Shown here in pieces: positions 45,433 to 56,038 of a stretch of 64,000 bases of DNA (position 1 is its first letter; every line of letters starts with the position of its first letter). The notes under the pieces were generated by a model that made no database searches, was not told where the DNA came from, and saw only the letters and a list, made by a program, of their open reading frames with translations. Location: positions 124,001-188,000 of the forward strand of contig NZ_JAARLY010000008.1 in assembly GCF_011759385.1 (NCBI RefSeq). Reading direction: 5' to 3'. A program made the position numbers and the translations under genes. This stretch comes from Oleiagrimonas sp. C23AA (lineage in GTDB: Bacteria; Pseudomonadota; Gammaproteobacteria; Xanthomonadales; Rhodanobacteraceae).

Positions 45433-45873
45433 TCAGGCCGCGGCCGGGGAATAGCGGAAGGGGATGGCGATGCGATTCCACGCATTCATCAGGATCGCCA
45501 CCATGTTGAGGTCGAGCAGGCCGCGCTCGCCGAATTCAGCCCGTGCCGTTTCATAGACATCGTCGGTGATGCCGCCATGGTCCAGTCGTGTCACCGACTC
45601 GACCCACGCCAACGCGGCCTTTTCGCGTGCGCTGAAAAGGTCCGTCTCGCGCCAGGCCGGCAGCACATAGAGGCGCTGCTCGGTTTCGCCGCCGGCACGC
45701 GCGTCCCTGCCGTGCATGTCCAGGCAGAAGGCGCAGCCGTTGAGCTGCGAGATTCGCATCAACAGCAGTTCGATCAGGTCGGGCTCCAGGCCGCAGCCAC
45801 GCACATAGCGATCCAGATCCTGCAGCGGGCGGAGGGCGGCGGGGTGCTTTTGATAGGAAAGGCGGGATGGCAT
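45433..45873 (-). CDS. carboxymuconolactone decarboxylase-family protein, ECF41 partner
   Basis: A 146-residue AhpD-like protein with the redox motif C-x2-C-x3-H (NGCAFCLDMHGRDAR). It lies directly downstream of an ECF41 sigma factor gene; such 'COE' proteins (carboxymuconolactone decarboxylase, oxidoreductase or epimerase) are the standard targets of this sigma group. The ATG at 45873 follows AAGGAG by 6 bases. A TGTCACA-N16-CGTC promoter lies 48-74 bp before it, inside the end of the sigma gene. Confidence 0.9.
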   Translation of the reverse strand: MPSRLSYQKHPAALRPLQDLDRYVRGCGLEPDLIELLLMRISQLNGCAFCLDMHGRDARAGGETEQRLYVLPAWRETDLFSAREKAALAWVESVTRLDHGGITDDVYETARAEFGERGLLDLNMVAILMNAWNRIAIPFRYSPAAA

Positions 45874-45910
45874 CAGCAACTCCTTGGCAGCGGTTCCGGA
45901 GGTGGAACCT

Positions 45911-46810
45911 TCAGTGCAAGGACGTTGCATCGGCATGGCTTGTGACATCTGCCTGCAGCGCGACCAGCTTGTCGGGGTTGCGCAAGGTGTGGATGGCCTG
46001 GATGCGACGGCCGTCGGTAACAATCCAGGTCACCGAGTGGATGCGGCCTGCGTAGTGCTGGACCAGGGCCGGTTCGGCATTGAGTGTCATCATGCGGGTG
46101 ATGATGGGCTTCTGGCTGGCGCTGCGCGTGGCCAGTTGGCGGTAGAGGCGGATCAGGCGCTCTGCGCCGTGCAGCGGCCGCAAAGCGGCACGGACCCGTC
46201 CGCCACCGTCGGACACCAGGGTCACATCATCGGCAAGCAGCGCGCGCAGGGTTTCCGGTTCCGGATGGGCCATCGCCTGGGCCAGGCGCGACAGCATGCG
46301 TCGATGCGTGGCCGGGTCGACATCGCGCCCTCGCGCGCCATGGATGTGCTGGCGTGCCCGTCTTACTTGCTGGCGACTGGTGGCCTGGCTTTGATCCAGG
46401 ATGGTCGCCAGCTCGGCATAGTCGTGGTCGAAAACCTCGTGCAGCAGGAAGGCGGCGCGTTCACGTGGTGTCAGGCGTTCCAGCAGATGCAACAAGGCGA
46501 TCGACAGGTGCTGCGCGCGCTCCACATCGGCATCCGGTGGCTCGGGTGTCGGCAGGGGCTCGGGTAGCCAGGGGCCGACGTAGCGCTCACGTTCGCGTCG
46601 TTCGCGCCGCAATTGGTCCAGTGCCAGCCGCGTGACCACGGTCACCAGCCAGGCCTCGGGCGCGTTGATGTTCGCAAGGTCCGCCTGGTGCCAGCGCAGC
46701 CAGCAGTCCTGCACCACGTCCTCTGCGGCCTGGCGCGAGCCGAGCATGCGATAGGCCAGACCGAACAGGCGTGGTCGATGCGATTGGAAAAGCGAGGTAT
46801 CGGTGTGCAT
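45911..46810 (-). CDS. ECF41-family RNA polymerase sigma factor (SigJ-like)
   Basis: Alternative sigma factor of 299 residues. Region 2 (SHRPRLFGLAYRMLGSRQAAEDVVQDCWLRWH, about 9-40), region 4 (LERLTPRERAAFLLHEVFDHDYAELATIL, about 110-140) and a fused SnoaL-like C-terminal domain (about 175-285) that replaces a separate anti-sigma factor in this group. Near the C terminus, NPDKL matches the conserved (D/N)PDKL-type motif needed for control of activity. Its own promoter and that of the next gene carry the same motif, so it is autoregulated. Confidence 0.93.
   Translation of the reverse strand: MHTDTSLFQSHRPRLFGLAYRMLGSRQAAEDVVQDCWLRWHQADLANINAPEAWLVTVVTRLALDQLRRERRERERYVGPWLPEPLPTPEPPDADVERAQHLSIALLHLLERLTPRERAAFLLHEVFDHDYAELATILDQSQATSRQQVRRARQHIHGARGRDVDPATHRRMLSRLAQAMAHPEPETLRALLADDVTLVSDGGGRVRAALRPLHGAERLIRLYRQLATRSASQKPIITRMMTLNAEPALVQHYAGRIHSVTWIVTDGRRIQAIHTLRNPDKLVALQADVTSHADATSLH
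45921..45947 (-). promoter_or_regulatory. ECF41-type promoter of the carboxymuconolactone decarboxylase gene
   Basis: On the minus strand TGTCACA (45947-45941), 16 bases, then CGTC (45924-45921). This is the published ECF41 promoter pattern. It lies within the last codons of the sigma gene. Confidence 0.85.
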
Positions 46811-46840
46811 GGGCGGCTGCCTTCAAGAACTCGTCCACCA

Positions 46841-46867
46841 GACGCCATCACCTTCGTTTTTGTGACA
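46841..46867 (-). promoter_or_regulatory. ECF41-type promoter of the sigma factor gene
   Basis: TGTCACA (46867-46861), 16 bases, CGTC (46844-46841) on the minus strand, 31 bp before the sigma start. Motif and spacing are identical to the site at 45921. Confidence 0.85.
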
Positions 46868-46905
46868 CGCGTGACGAGCCCGGATGGTCGGCAAGCCCGC
46901 CCGGC

Positions 46906-47838
46906 TCAGCGCACAAACGGATAGGGGCAAAGGAATATCACCCACAGCGCGACCACGATGCCGGCGTACTTGAGTACGCGCGTGAGTTTCGGGTGCTTGC
47001 GCTTGAAGCGCTTGCGGCGTTCGCGGCTGCGCTGGTTGGCGGCGAACATGCGGTTGACGAAGCCGGTCTTCTCGCTGTCGTCGTTGGGCGAGGCGGTGAT
47101 CTTGCCCATGAAGGCGCCGACGCGCTTGTTGATCGCTTCCATCCAGCGGGTTTTCAGCGGACGCTCGACATCGGCGAACAGGATCACGCGGGTCTGGTCG
47201 GTCTTGTTCTCTACCCAGTGCACGTAGGTTTCGTCGAACACCACGTCCTTGCCATCGCCCCAGACGTGCTCTTGGCCATCGACGAAGATGCGGCACTGCT
47301 CGGAATTGGGCGTGACCAACCCCAGGTGATAGCGCAGCGATCCGGCGAACGGGTCGCGGTGCGGATTGAGCTTGCTGTGCGGGGCCAGGGTGGCAAACAT
47401 GGCCGCCTTGATGCCGGGAATCTGCCCCAGCAGTTTCACCGTTTCGGGGCACTGCGCCTCGGCCGAGGGCAGCGGCTCGCCGTACCACTTCAGGTAGAAA
47501 CGCTTCCAGCCCTGCTTGAAAAAGCTGTTGAAGCTGGCGTCGTTGTGGTGCTCGGCGGCGCGGATGCGTCCGGCATCGTTGAGCGACAGCGCCTCGTCAC
47601 GGATCAGCTGCCAGTTGTCGCGCAACAGATTGAGCTGCGGAAAGCCGTCGCGATCCAGGATCGGCCGCGCCGGCACACGCGAAAAGGCGTACATCAAAAG
47701 GTTGTACGGCGCGAACACGGCCGAGTGATCGACCAATTGGCGATCAAAGCGCAGCCGCGCGCGACCACGCAGGTGCACCAGCAGCACGCACAGCGCGAAC
47801 AGCGCAAACACACACAGGATGATCAGGCGGAGCGTCAT
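46906..47838 (-). CDS. lpxO: lipid A hydroxylase LpxO / aspartyl-asparaginyl beta-hydroxylase family
   Basis: Fe(II)/2-oxoglutarate-dependent dioxygenase that 2-hydroxylates a lipid A acyl chain at the inner membrane. The 310-residue protein has an N-terminal membrane anchor (residues 4-22) and the iron motif H-x-D (NPHRDPFAGSLRYHLGL) with the distal His in DETYVHWVENKTDQTRVILFADVERP. A second hydrophobic segment sits at the very C terminus (GIVVALWVIFLCPYPF). Length and anchors match LpxO; a protein hydroxylase is less likely. Confidence 0.88.
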   Translation of the reverse strand: MTLRLIILCVFALFALCVLLVHLRGRARLRFDRQLVDHSAVFAPYNLLMYAFSRVPARPILDRDGFPQLNLLRDNWQLIRDEALSLNDAGRIRAAEHHNDASFNSFFKQGWKRFYLKWYGEPLPSAEAQCPETVKLLGQIPGIKAAMFATLAPHSKLNPHRDPFAGSLRYHLGLVTPNSEQCRIFVDGQEHVWGDGKDVVFDETYVHWVENKTDQTRVILFADVERPLKTRWMEAINKRVGAFMGKITASPNDDSEKTGFVNRMFAANQRSRERRKRFKRKHPKLTRVLKYAGIVVALWVIFLCPYPFVR

Positions 47839-47909
47839 GGCGGGATGAATGTCTCAGGTCAGGGGAATATTTTACGCGCTATCGGCGACACATACGCGGT
47901 GGCGGATGT

Positions 47910-49037
47910 TCAGGTCATCTGCGCGATGGTCCGCCGGAACCGCGCCAGGGAGATGGTGAACAGCACAGCACCAATCACCGCGATTGCCAGCAGCGATCGC
48001 CAGACCACCTCCAGGCCGGCGCCGCGATAGAGAATGGCCTGCGCCAGGCGCACGAAATGCGAGGTCGGCGCCAGCTCCATCAGATATTGCACCGGCTGCG
48101 GCATGCTCTCATAGGGCGTTGTACCGCCGGATAGCAGTTCCAGGGGCAGCAGGGTCAGGATGACCAGCATACCGAACTGCGGCATGCTGCGAGCGAAGGT
48201 GGCCAGGAAGATGCCCAGTGCGGTGGCGGCGAAAAGGTGCACCGCGGCGGCACCCAGGAACAGCGCCAGCGAGCCCCGGATAGGCACGTGCAGCGCGCCC
48301 TCGACAATCAGCGTCAGCGACAGCGCCACGGCCAGCAGCACGACCAGACCCATCGACCAGACCTTGCCCAGCATGATCTGTGCCGGGGTCACGGGCATCA
48401 CCAGCAGATGTTCGATGGTGCCGTGCTCGCGCTCGCGAATCAGCGCGGCTCCGGTCAGGATGATCGACAGCATGGTGACGTTGTTGATCACTTCCATCAT
48501 CGCGCCGAACCAGCCTTTTTCAAGATTCGGATTGAAGCGCGTGCGCAAGACCAGATCGACCGGCGGCGCGTTGCTGCCGCGGTAGCGCTGCACGAATTCA
48601 TTGACTGTGTTGTTGACGATCTGCTGCACGTAGCCACTGCCGGCGAACGCCTGGCTCATGCGCGTGGCGTCGACATTGAGCTGGATGGCCGGTCGGCGAC
48701 CGGCCAGCAGGTCGCGCTGGAAGTCCGGAGGGATGTCCAGCGCGAAGGTATAGGCGCCAGCGTCCATGCCGTGATCCTGGACGGCTGGGGAAACCAGCCG
48801 CGGTACGCTGAACAGTGGCGGATAGAAGGCGCTGGCGATCTTTGCCGACAGCGGCGAGGCGTCCTCGTCGACAATCGCGATCGGCGCTCTGTGCAGCGTC
48901 TCGAGCATCGCCGTGGCGGCGCTGTAGATCTGCAGGCTGAAGGCGTAGACGATCAACGCCAGCATGGCCGGATCACGCCACAGGCTCCAAAGCTCCTTGA
49001 CACCGAGATGGTAGGTGTTGGCCACGGTGCTGTTCAT
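47910..49037 (-). CDS. ABC-2 type permease (YhhJ-like)
   Basis: A 375-residue ABC-2 membrane protein: one N-terminal helix (about 24-42), a large external domain ([20 protein letters not shown]...), then five helices (about 185-360) with [27 protein letters not shown], the family signature. Its start overlaps the end of the ATPase/permease gene upstream by 4 bp. With the HlyD and outer-membrane genes it forms a tripartite export system, possibly for drugs. Last gene of a four-gene operon. Confidence 0.9.
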   Translation of the reverse strand: MNSTVANTYHLGVKELWSLWRDPAMLALIVYAFSLQIYSAATAMLETLHRAPIAIVDEDASPLSAKIASAFYPPLFSVPRLVSPAVQDHGMDAGAYTFALDIPPDFQRDLLAGRRPAIQLNVDATRMSQAFAGSGYVQQIVNNTVNEFVQRYRGSNAPPVDLVLRTRFNPNLEKGWFGAMMEVINNVTMLSIILTGAALIREREHGTIEHLLVMPVTPAQIMLGKVWSMGLVVLLAVALSLTLIVEGALHVPIRGSLALFLGAAAVHLFAATALGIFLATFARSMPQFGMLVILTLLPLELLSGGTTPYESMPQPVQYLMELAPTSHFVRLAQAILYRGAGLEVVWRSLLAIAVIGAVLFTISLARFRRTIAQMT

Positions 49038-51781
49038 GATGCCTGCTTGCGCAGCAGTGCGATCGCGGCGCCCAGGATTACCGGTACGGCCAGCAGCAAA
49101 GGGCCGAACGCGCCGCGCAACTGGGCGAAGCCCAGCGCCTTGCTGAACACCCCGCGGCTGATGTTGATCATGTAGGTGGCCGGGTAGATGTTGCCGATGA
49201 GTCGGCCCATGCCCTCCAGCGACGGCACCGGATCGATCATCCCGGAAAACTGCACCGCCGGAATCATGGTGGCGATCATGGTCAGCAGCATGGCGGCGAT
49301 CTGGCTGCGTGTGAAGGTGGATGCCAGCAGACCCATCCCGGTGGCGATGACACTGAAGATGGCCGCCGCCAGCAGCAGGGTGGGAAAGCTGCCCTTGATC
49401 GGCACGTCGAAGCCGAACACTGCCAGTAGCGTCATCAGCAGGAAATTGAGCATCGCCAGGACCACATATGGCGCCTGCTTGCCGAGCAGGAATTCGCTTC
49501 GCGTCACCGGTGTCACGTACAGATTGATGATCGAGCCCAGTTCCTTCTCCCGCACCACCGACAGTGCGGTGAGCATCGCCGGCAACATCAGCAGCAGCAG
49601 CGGCAGCACGGCTGGCACGATCGCCGGCAGGCTGCGCACGTCCGGGTTGTAGCGAAAACGGGTTTCGATGTCGAAGGCACCTGCTGCGGTGCCCTGGCCT
49701 TGCCGTGCCCGTTCAGCCAGCCAGGCCTGATGCATGCCCTGCACGTAGCCACGTACCGTCTCGGCACGGGTTGGCATCGCACCGTCGACCCAGGCCGCGA
49801 TCTGGGCATGGTCGCCACGTTCGACATCGCGTGCGAAACCCGGCGGAATTTCGATGGCCAGCGACAGCTCGCCGCTGCGCATGCGGCGATCGATGTCGGT
49901 GTAGCTTTGCAGCGGCGCATGCTCGATGAAATAGCGTGAACCGGCGAGGTTCAGGGCGTAATTGCGGCTGAGACCGGTCTGGTCGTGGTCGAGCACGGCA
50001 TAGCTGAGATTTTCGACGTCCATGTTGATGCCGAAGCCGATGACCACCATCAGCAGCAGCGAACCGGCCAGGGCGAGTGTGGCGCGAACCGGATCGCGGC
50101 GCAGCTCCAGGGCCTCGCGCCAGGCGTAGCTTGCCGCCCGGGCCGGGCTGAACAGGCGTCGACGGACGCGTGCCGGCGGGCGTGCGGCCGGTAGCACGGG
50201 GGTGCCTGTGCCGGAGGTGATACCTGCAGTACTGCCGTCGGCAGCCTTGAGGTAACCGATGAAGGCCTGCTCCAGCGTCGCCGCACCGCTGTCGCGGACC
50301 AGCCGCTCCGGTGCGCCGGTCACCAGCACGCGGCCGGCATGCATCAGCGAAATGCGATCGCAGCGCTCGGCCTCGTTCATGAAATGGGTGGAGATGAACA
50401 GGGTGACCCGATCGCGCCGCGCCAGCTCGATCATCAACCGCCAGAAGGCGTCGCGCGCCACCGGGTCCACGCCAGAGGTGGGTTCGTCCAGAATCAGCAG
50501 TTCCGGCCGGTGCACCATCGCCACAGCCAGCGACAGCCGCTGACGCACGCCCAGCGGCAGCTTGCCGGGTAGGCTGGCGACCACTTCACGCAGCCCGAAA
50601 CGGTCCAGCATCTCATCGACACGGGCCGGAATCTGTGCCTCGGGGACATGGAATAGCCGCGCATGCAGCACCAGATTCTGACGCACCGTCAGCTCGCCAT
50701 AGAGCGAGAACGCCTGGGACATGTAGCCTACGCGCCGTCGGGTGTCGATATCGCGCGGGTCGAGCGGGCGCCCGAACAGCGAGGCGCTCCCCTCGCTGGC
50801 CGGCAACAGTCCGGTCAGCATCTTCATAGTGGTGGTTTTGCCGCAGCCGTTGGAGCCGAGAAAGCCGAAGATCTCGCCGCGACGGATGCGGAAGTTGACA
50901 TGATCGACGGCAACGAAATCGCCGAAGCGCATGGTCAGATCGCGCGCCTCGATGGCGCTGGCGGCGTCGTCGGCCTGCAGCGGCGGCACCTGTACCGGCG
51001 TGTGGCCGCGGCGCCTGGCCTCGGGCAGCACGGCGATGAAGGCCTCCTCGAGCGAGCGGCTGCCGGTACGCTCCAGCAGCGCCTGCGGCGTGCTGGTGCT
51101 GAGTACGCGGCCGGCATCCATGGCGACCAGCCAGTCGAAGCGTTGCGCCTCGTCCATGTAGGCGGTGGCGACGATAACGCTCATGCCTGGATGGCCTGCA
51201 CGGATCTCGGCGATCAGCGCCCAGAACTGGGCGCGCGCCAAGGGGTCGACACCGGTGGTCGGTTCGTCAAGGATCAGCAGCTCAGGGTCGTGGATCAGCG
51301 CACAGCACAAGCCAAGCTTCTGCTTCATGCCGCCAGACAGCTTGCCCACCGGCCGCTCCAGGAACGGGCGCAGACCGGTGCTGGCGGTGAGCGTGTCGAT
51401 GCGGCGGCGACGTTCGGCGGCACCATGGCCGAACAGGCGCGCGAAAAATTGCAGGTTCTCCTCCACCGACAGCGTCGGATAGAGGTTCCTGCCCAGGCCT
51501 TGCGGCATGTAGGCAATGCGCGGACAGACCTGGTCGCGATGGCGCTTGCTGCGCATGTCGCCGTCCAGCACCCGCATCTGACCCTGTTGCATGGCATGGG
51601 TGCCGGCGATCAACGCCAGCAGGCTGGACTTGCCCACGCCGTCGGGACCGATCAGACCGACCATGCGGCCGGCAGGCAGGTCCAGGTCGACGCCGTCGAG
51701 CGCCAGCGTCTTGCCGTAGCGCAGATGCACGTCGCGCATGCACGCAACGATCTCACCAGCGTCGATGTGGGCAGTCGTCAT
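49034..51781 (-). CDS. fused double ATP-binding and ABC-2 permease protein (RbbA-like)
   Basis: A 915-residue fusion. Two ABC ATPase halves each have Walker A (GPDGVGKSS and GSNGCGKTT), signature ([20 protein letters not shown] in the second, a divergent signature) and Walker B ([13 protein letters not shown] and [13 protein letters not shown]). A C-terminal ABC-2 permease begins near residue 570 with [26 protein letters not shown]. This layout matches YhiH/RbbA proteins. E. coli RbbA also associates with ribosomes; here the export context is clear. Start and stop both overlap neighbours by ATGA. Confidence 0.93.
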   Translation of the reverse strand: MTTAHIDAGEIVACMRDVHLRYGKTLALDGVDLDLPAGRMVGLIGPDGVGKSSLLALIAGTHAMQQGQMRVLDGDMRSKRHRDQVCPRIAYMPQGLGRNLYPTLSVEENLQFFARLFGHGAAERRRRIDTLTASTGLRPFLERPVGKLSGGMKQKLGLCCALIHDPELLILDEPTTGVDPLARAQFWALIAEIRAGHPGMSVIVATAYMDEAQRFDWLVAMDAGRVLSTSTPQALLERTGSRSLEEAFIAVLPEARRRGHTPVQVPPLQADDAASAIEARDLTMRFGDFVAVDHVNFRIRRGEIFGFLGSNGCGKTTTMKMLTGLLPASEGSASLFGRPLDPRDIDTRRRVGYMSQAFSLYGELTVRQNLVLHARLFHVPEAQIPARVDEMLDRFGLREVVASLPGKLPLGVRQRLSLAVAMVHRPELLILDEPTSGVDPVARDAFWRLMIELARRDRVTLFISTHFMNEAERCDRISLMHAGRVLVTGAPERLVRDSGAATLEQAFIGYLKAADGSTAGITSGTGTPVLPAARPPARVRRRLFSPARAASYAWREALELRRDPVRATLALAGSLLLMVVIGFGINMDVENLSYAVLDHDQTGLSRNYALNLAGSRYFIEHAPLQSYTDIDRRMRSGELSLAIEIPPGFARDVERGDHAQIAAWVDGAMPTRAETVRGYVQGMHQAWLAERARQGQGTAAGAFDIETRFRYNPDVRSLPAIVPAVLPLLLLMLPAMLTALSVVREKELGSIINLYVTPVTRSEFLLGKQAPYVVLAMLNFLLMTLLAVFGFDVPIKGSFPTLLLAAAIFSVIATGMGLLASTFTRSQIAAMLLTMIATMIPAVQFSGMIDPVPSLEGMGRLIGNIYPATYMINISRGVFSKALGFAQLRGAFGPLLLAVPVILGAAIALLRKQAS

Positions 51782-52848
51782 GGCACCTTCACCGCCAGCG
51801 CCGGCGGCCATGGCTCGGCGGGATCGAGTCTGACCCAGGCCACGCCGGGCAGGCCGGTCTTGACCATGGCCAGATGCCTGGTCAGCAGTTCGCGGTCGAT
51901 CCGCGCCTTGATGCGGAACATCAGCTTTTGCCGCTCGTCGGCCGTTTCCACGGTCTTCGGCGTGAACTGGGCAATGCTGGCCACGTAGGAGACCCGGGCC
52001 GGGATGATGTACTGCGGTGCCGCGTCCAGGACCAGATGCACCTCGCTGCCCAGCCCGACCTTGCCGGCGGCCGTCTCGGGCAGGAAAAAGGTCATGTAGA
52101 CGTCCGAAAGGTCGACCATGTTCAGGACCTTGCCGCCGGCGGCAAGTACTTCGCCGGGCTGTGCCACGCGATACTGCACGCGGCCGGCACGCGGCGCCTT
52201 CAGCTCGCTGTCGGCGATGTCGGCCTCGATGCGGGCCACGGTTGCTCGCGCAGCGTCGACACTGGAGCGCGTGCCCGTAACCTGGGCGCGGGCGGCCTCG
52301 ATGGCGGCTCGCGCCGCGGCGACCTGGGCCTGCGCCGCGCTCAGCGTGGCCCGGGCGCTATCGGCGTTGGCGCGGTCGTCGTCCAGTTCCTGCTGCGAGG
52401 AGGCGCCTTGGACGGCCAGTGTCTGCGAACGCGCCAGGCGCCGCATGGCGGCATCAAGTTCGCTGCTGCGCTCGACCACCAAGGCGTTGTCGGCGGCCAG
52501 GTCGGCGCGGCGCACGGCCACTTCGGCGACTGCGCTGGCAACGGCGTTGCGCGCGCGTTGATATTGCGCCCGGGCCTCGTCGCGCTCAGCGATCAGCGTC
52601 TGCACCTGCATGTGCGCCAGTGGTTGCCCTGCCTTCACAAAGTCGCCCTCGTTGACGAGGATGTCCTGGACGCGGCCGGCCAGCTTGGTGGCGATGTCGA
52701 TCTCGGTGGCCTCGATACGTCCGTTGCCGCTGGCAAAGCCCGGACCGGGGCCGGTCCGGTGCAGCCGCGTCCAGGCGTAGGTCGCGGCGACGATGACGAT
52801 GATGCCGGCGGCGCCGACCAGCCACTGCTTGCGAGAGGGGCGTTTCAT
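51778..52848 (-). CDS. HlyD-family periplasmic adaptor (YhiI-like)
   Basis: Membrane-fusion protein of 356 residues: one N-terminal membrane anchor (residues 9-27), a biotinyl-lipoyl half ([42 protein letters not shown]), a long Ala/Arg-rich coiled coil (about 85-215), the second lipoyl half ([24 protein letters not shown]) and a beta-barrel domain. It would join the inner-membrane ABC parts to the outer-membrane factor. Overlaps both neighbours by 4 bp. Confidence 0.93.
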   Translation of the reverse strand: MKRPSRKQWLVGAAGIIVIVAATYAWTRLHRTGPGPGFASGNGRIEATEIDIATKLAGRVQDILVNEGDFVKAGQPLAHMQVQTLIAERDEARAQYQRARNAVASAVAEVAVRRADLAADNALVVERSSELDAAMRRLARSQTLAVQGASSQQELDDDRANADSARATLSAAQAQVAAARAAIEAARAQVTGTRSSVDAARATVARIEADIADSELKAPRAGRVQYRVAQPGEVLAAGGKVLNMVDLSDVYMTFFLPETAAGKVGLGSEVHLVLDAAPQYIIPARVSYVASIAQFTPKTVETADERQKLMFRIKARIDRELLTRHLAMVKTGLPGVAWVRLDPAEPWPPALAVKVP

Positions 52849-54353
52849 CGCGGCTCGGGCGAGGGTCGCCGGGCGTGGACCTCAGACAGGGCGGCGCCAG
52901 CGTCTTGCCGCGGCGCGATGAGGGTACCGCCACCGAGGACCGCGTACAGGCGGACCTGGTTGGACAGCTGCGCGCGGCGCGTCTGCACCAGTTGCTGTTC
53001 GGCTGCCAGCAGGTCGCGCTGCGCGTCCAGTACTTCCAGGTAGCGCGCCGCCCCGGCGTCGTAGCGCAGCTTGGCGAGTCGGGCGCGTTGCTGCTGTGCC
53101 GCCAGCATGTCGCGGTCGGCGCGCAGTTGCTGGCGAAGCCAGTGGCGTGCCGACAACGCATCGCAGACTTCGCGGAAGGCATTCTGGACCGTCTTTTCGT
53201 AATCGGCCACGGCGTAGTCGCGCTGCGCCTGACTGTAGCGCAGGTTGTTGTGGCGCCGGCCGGCATCGAAGAGCGGCAGGCTGACCTCCGGGAGGAAGGT
53301 CCAGGCCTTGCTGCCGCGGTCGAACAGGCCCGATAGCGCGCTGCTGCTGGTGCCGTAAGTACCGGTCAGGCTGATGCTGGGAAAAAACGCGGCGCGAGCG
53401 GCGCCGATATCAGCGTTGGCCGCGCGCAGGCGGTGCTCGGCGGCGATGATGTCGGGGCGCGCGGCCAGCAGTCGCGAGGGCAGGCCCGCGCGCAGCGCCG
53501 GTGGCGCCGGCATCCTCGCCAGTGCGCCAGCGGCCGTCGGCAACTGGAGCGGGGCACCAACCAGTTCGGTGAGTGCATGGGCCTGTTCGTCGCGCGCCTG
53601 CTGCAGTTGTGCGTTCAGGCTCCGTGCCTGTGTCAGCAGCGTCTGTACCTGGGTCAGGTCAAGCCTGGAGGTCGCTCCGACCCGGTAGCGGAGCCGGAAG
53701 ATGCGATAGGAGGTCTCGCGCGAGGTGACGGTCTGGCGGGCGATGGCGGCCCGCTGATCCAGCTCCAGCAGCCGCAGGTAAGCGTCGGCGACCTGAGCGA
53801 TCAGCGACAGCGTGGTGGCGCGGCGGGCCGCATCGCTGGCCAGGTAAGTCTGCAGGGCCTCCGTCTTCAGCGAACGGATGCGTCCCCAGAAGTCCAGTTG
53901 CCAACGGCTGATGCCGAGATCGACGTCGTACTGACTCTGTACCAGCGACTGGCCGACGTAGTTGAGGTCGCCGGGCACCCGGGCGCGAGTGGCGTCGGCG
54001 CCGATCCCGATGGTGGGGAACTGGTCGGCGCGATGGATGCCGTAGGCCGCCATCGCCTGCGCCTCGCGCAGGGTAGCCATGCGCAGGTCGCGGTTGTTGT
54101 CCAGCGCCGAGGCGATGAGCCGCTGCATCGTCGGGTCGGTGAAATAGTCCCGCCAGCCGGTGTTTGCGGCATCAGTCCCTTCCTCGGACGATACGTTTGC
54201 GCTGGTGGCATAGTGCGTATCTACCGGAAGCGGCGGTCGCCGGTAGGGAGGTGCCAGTGACGCACAGCCAGCCAGCATGGCGCTGGCGGCCAGCGCTGCC
54301 GGGATCGCCCCGCAGCGGAGGCGACGGCGGGCGGGCTGGTATTTCTGGGGCAT
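52845..54353 (-). CDS. outer-membrane efflux lipoprotein, NodT/OprM family
   Basis: TolC-like outer-membrane channel of 502 residues. The lipoprotein signal has lipobox MLAGC near residues 26-30. Two repeats follow, each with outer-membrane-efflux helices ([52 protein letters not shown]). The ATG at 54353 is preferred because AAGG lies 8 to 9 bases upstream; an ATG at 54386 would add 11 residues. First gene of the operon; a 14-bp palindrome lies about 110 bp before it. Confidence 0.92.
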   Translation of the reverse strand: MPQKYQPARRRLRCGAIPAALAASAMLAGCASLAPPYRRPPLPVDTHYATSANVSSEEGTDAANTGWRDYFTDPTMQRLIASALDNNRDLRMATLREAQAMAAYGIHRADQFPTIGIGADATRARVPGDLNYVGQSLVQSQYDVDLGISRWQLDFWGRIRSLKTEALQTYLASDAARRATTLSLIAQVADAYLRLLELDQRAAIARQTVTSRETSYRIFRLRYRVGATSRLDLTQVQTLLTQARSLNAQLQQARDEQAHALTELVGAPLQLPTAAGALARMPAPPALRAGLPSRLLAARPDIIAAEHRLRAANADIGAARAAFFPSISLTGTYGTSSSALSGLFDRGSKAWTFLPEVSLPLFDAGRRHNNLRYSQAQRDYAVADYEKTVQNAFREVCDALSARHWLRQQLRADRDMLAAQQQRARLAKLRYDAGAARYLEVLDAQRDLLAAEQQLVQTRRAQLSNQVRLYAVLGGGTLIAPRQDAGAALSEVHARRPSPEPR

Positions 54354-54461
54354 GCGGCAGGCCTTGTCTCGAGCGTTGCATGGCATCCGCCGCGAACTAC
54401 GTGGTCGCGGCCGCAGGCAACGGGTCTGCGTGCATGGTGCGGATCGGCAGCAGCGCCCACA

Positions 54462-54475
54462 TTGACGTACGTCAA
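54462..54475. promoter_or_regulatory. 14-bp perfect palindrome, FNR/CRP-type site, upstream of the efflux operon
   Basis: TTGACGTACGTCAA is fully symmetric and has the TTGA(C)-N4-(G)TCAA layout of FNR/ANR/DNR boxes. It is 109 bp before the operon start and 98 bp after the divergent-side gene's stop, so the efflux operon is its likely target. Confidence 0.55.
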
Positions 54476-54564
54476 GCGCAGGCCGCCATGCGCCGCGACC
54501 GCCCTGATGGACGATTGCGGCGCATGGCGAGCGGGCTGTTCGTGCCTACCGTTTGGTGCGGGCC

Positions 54565-55944
54565 TTAAAGCGATTCCGAGGCGAAATCGGCCAGTCGCGA
54601 GCGTTCGCCGCGACGCAGCGTGATATGGCCGGAGTGGCGCCACATCTTGAAGCGATCCACCGCGTAGGTCAGGCCCGAGGTGGTCTCGGTCAGATACGGT
54701 GTGTCGATCTGCTCGACATTGCCCAGGCAGACGATCTTGGTACCGGGACCGGCGCGCGTGATCAGGGTCTTCATCTGCTTGGAAGTGAGGTTCTGCGCCT
54801 CGTCGATGATCAGGTAGCGACTTAAGAATGTGCGCCCGCGCATGAAATTGAGCGAGCGTATCTTGATGCGCGAGGCGAGCAGGTCGTTGGTGGCCTGGCG
54901 TGCCCAGCTGCCGCCGTCTTCCTGATGGGTGAGCACTTCCAGGTTGTCGGTCAGTGCGCCCATCCAGGGCGTCATCTTCTCTTCCTCGGTGCCGGGCAGA
55001 AAGCCGATGTCATCACCCACCGGCACCGTGGCACGGGTCATGATGATCTCGCGGTAGCGCTGCTGGTCCATCACCTGGGCCAGGCCCGCGGCCAGCGCCA
55101 GCAGGGTCTTGCCGGTGCCGGCGGTGCCGAGCAGGGTGACAAAGTCGATCTCCGGATCCATCAACAGGTTCAGCGCGAAGTTCTGCTCGCGGTTTCGCGC
55201 GGAGATGCCCCACACCGAATGCGCGGCGTGGGTGTGGTCATCAAGCAGGATCAGCTGCACCTTGCCTTCGTCCGAGACGCTGAGCACGCGCAGCTCGACC
55301 GCGTTCTCGCCGGGAAGGTACAGGCACTGGTTGGGATACAAGTCCTCGTCCTTGCCGGCGGTCAGCTCGTAGCAGGTGCGACCCATCTCGTTCCATGAGC
55401 GCACCTCCGGGTGGTGCTCCCAGAAATCCTCCGGCAGCGCCTGGGCGCCGGTGAACAGCAGCGCGAAATCATCCAGCGCGCGGTCGTTTTCGTAGTCCTC
55501 GGCGTCGATGCCGGCGATGGTGGCCTTGATGCGAAGGTTGATGTCCTTGGTGATCAGGATCAGCGGCACGTCCGGGTGCTGATCGCGCTCTTCCTGTACC
55601 GCCGCCAGGATGGCGTTGTCGGCCTTGCCGTTGCGCGTGCTGGGTGTCTGCTGGAAATACAGGCGCCCGGCCTGGCCATCGCGCTGCAGGTTCAGGCCCT
55701 GCGGGTTGTCCAGCACCAGCCCGTTTTCGATGTCGCCAGCGCCGCGCTCGATCAGCTCGTTGAGAAAGCGGCTGGCCTGACGCGCATTGCGCGCCACTTC
55801 CGATCCACCCTTTTTCTTTTCGTCCAGTTCCTCCAGCACCGTCATGGGGATGAACACGTCGTGCTCCTCGAAGCGGAACACGGAGGTGGGGTCGTGCAGC
55901 AGCACGTTGGTATCCAGGGCGTAGATGCGCTTGCCACGTGTCAT
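54565..55944 (-). CDS. PIN-PhoH fusion ATPase (YlaK-like)
   Basis: A 459-residue protein with an N-terminal PIN domain (IYALDTNVLLHDPTSVFRFEEHDVFIP...EELDEKKKG; acidic residues for metal binding, about 5-150) and a C-terminal PhoH helicase-like ATPase with Walker A GTAGTGKTLLALAAGL and Walker B RYLIIDEAQNLT. Likely an RNA-acting enzyme of the PhoH2 type. The ATG at 55944 begins MTRGKRIYALDTN. Despite the family name, no Pho box was found before it. Confidence 0.93.
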   Translation of the reverse strand: MTRGKRIYALDTNVLLHDPTSVFRFEEHDVFIPMTVLEELDEKKKGGSEVARNARQASRFLNELIERGAGDIENGLVLDNPQGLNLQRDGQAGRLYFQQTPSTRNGKADNAILAAVQEERDQHPDVPLILITKDINLRIKATIAGIDAEDYENDRALDDFALLFTGAQALPEDFWEHHPEVRSWNEMGRTCYELTAGKDEDLYPNQCLYLPGENAVELRVLSVSDEGKVQLILLDDHTHAAHSVWGISARNREQNFALNLLMDPEIDFVTLLGTAGTGKTLLALAAGLAQVMDQQRYREIIMTRATVPVGDDIGFLPGTEEEKMTPWMGALTDNLEVLTHQEDGGSWARQATNDLLASRIKIRSLNFMRGRTFLSRYLIIDEAQNLTSKQMKTLITRAGPGTKIVCLGNVEQIDTPYLTETTSGLTYAVDRFKMWRHSGHITLRRGERSRLADFASESL

Positions 55945-55973
55945 GCGATCAGGACCTCGCGGGGGTTGGAAAC

Positions 55974-56020
55974 AAAAAAGCCCGCGCGCCATGAGCGGGT
56001 GTGCTCACGAGCGCGCGGGC
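55974..56020 (-). terminator. intrinsic terminator of bcp
   Basis: On the minus strand a 10-bp stem GCCCGCGCGC and complement encloses 21 bases and runs into TTTTTT. It separates bcp from the PhoH-type gene. Confidence 0.75.
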
Positions 56021-56038
56021 CGGTTCGGAAAAAAGGCA

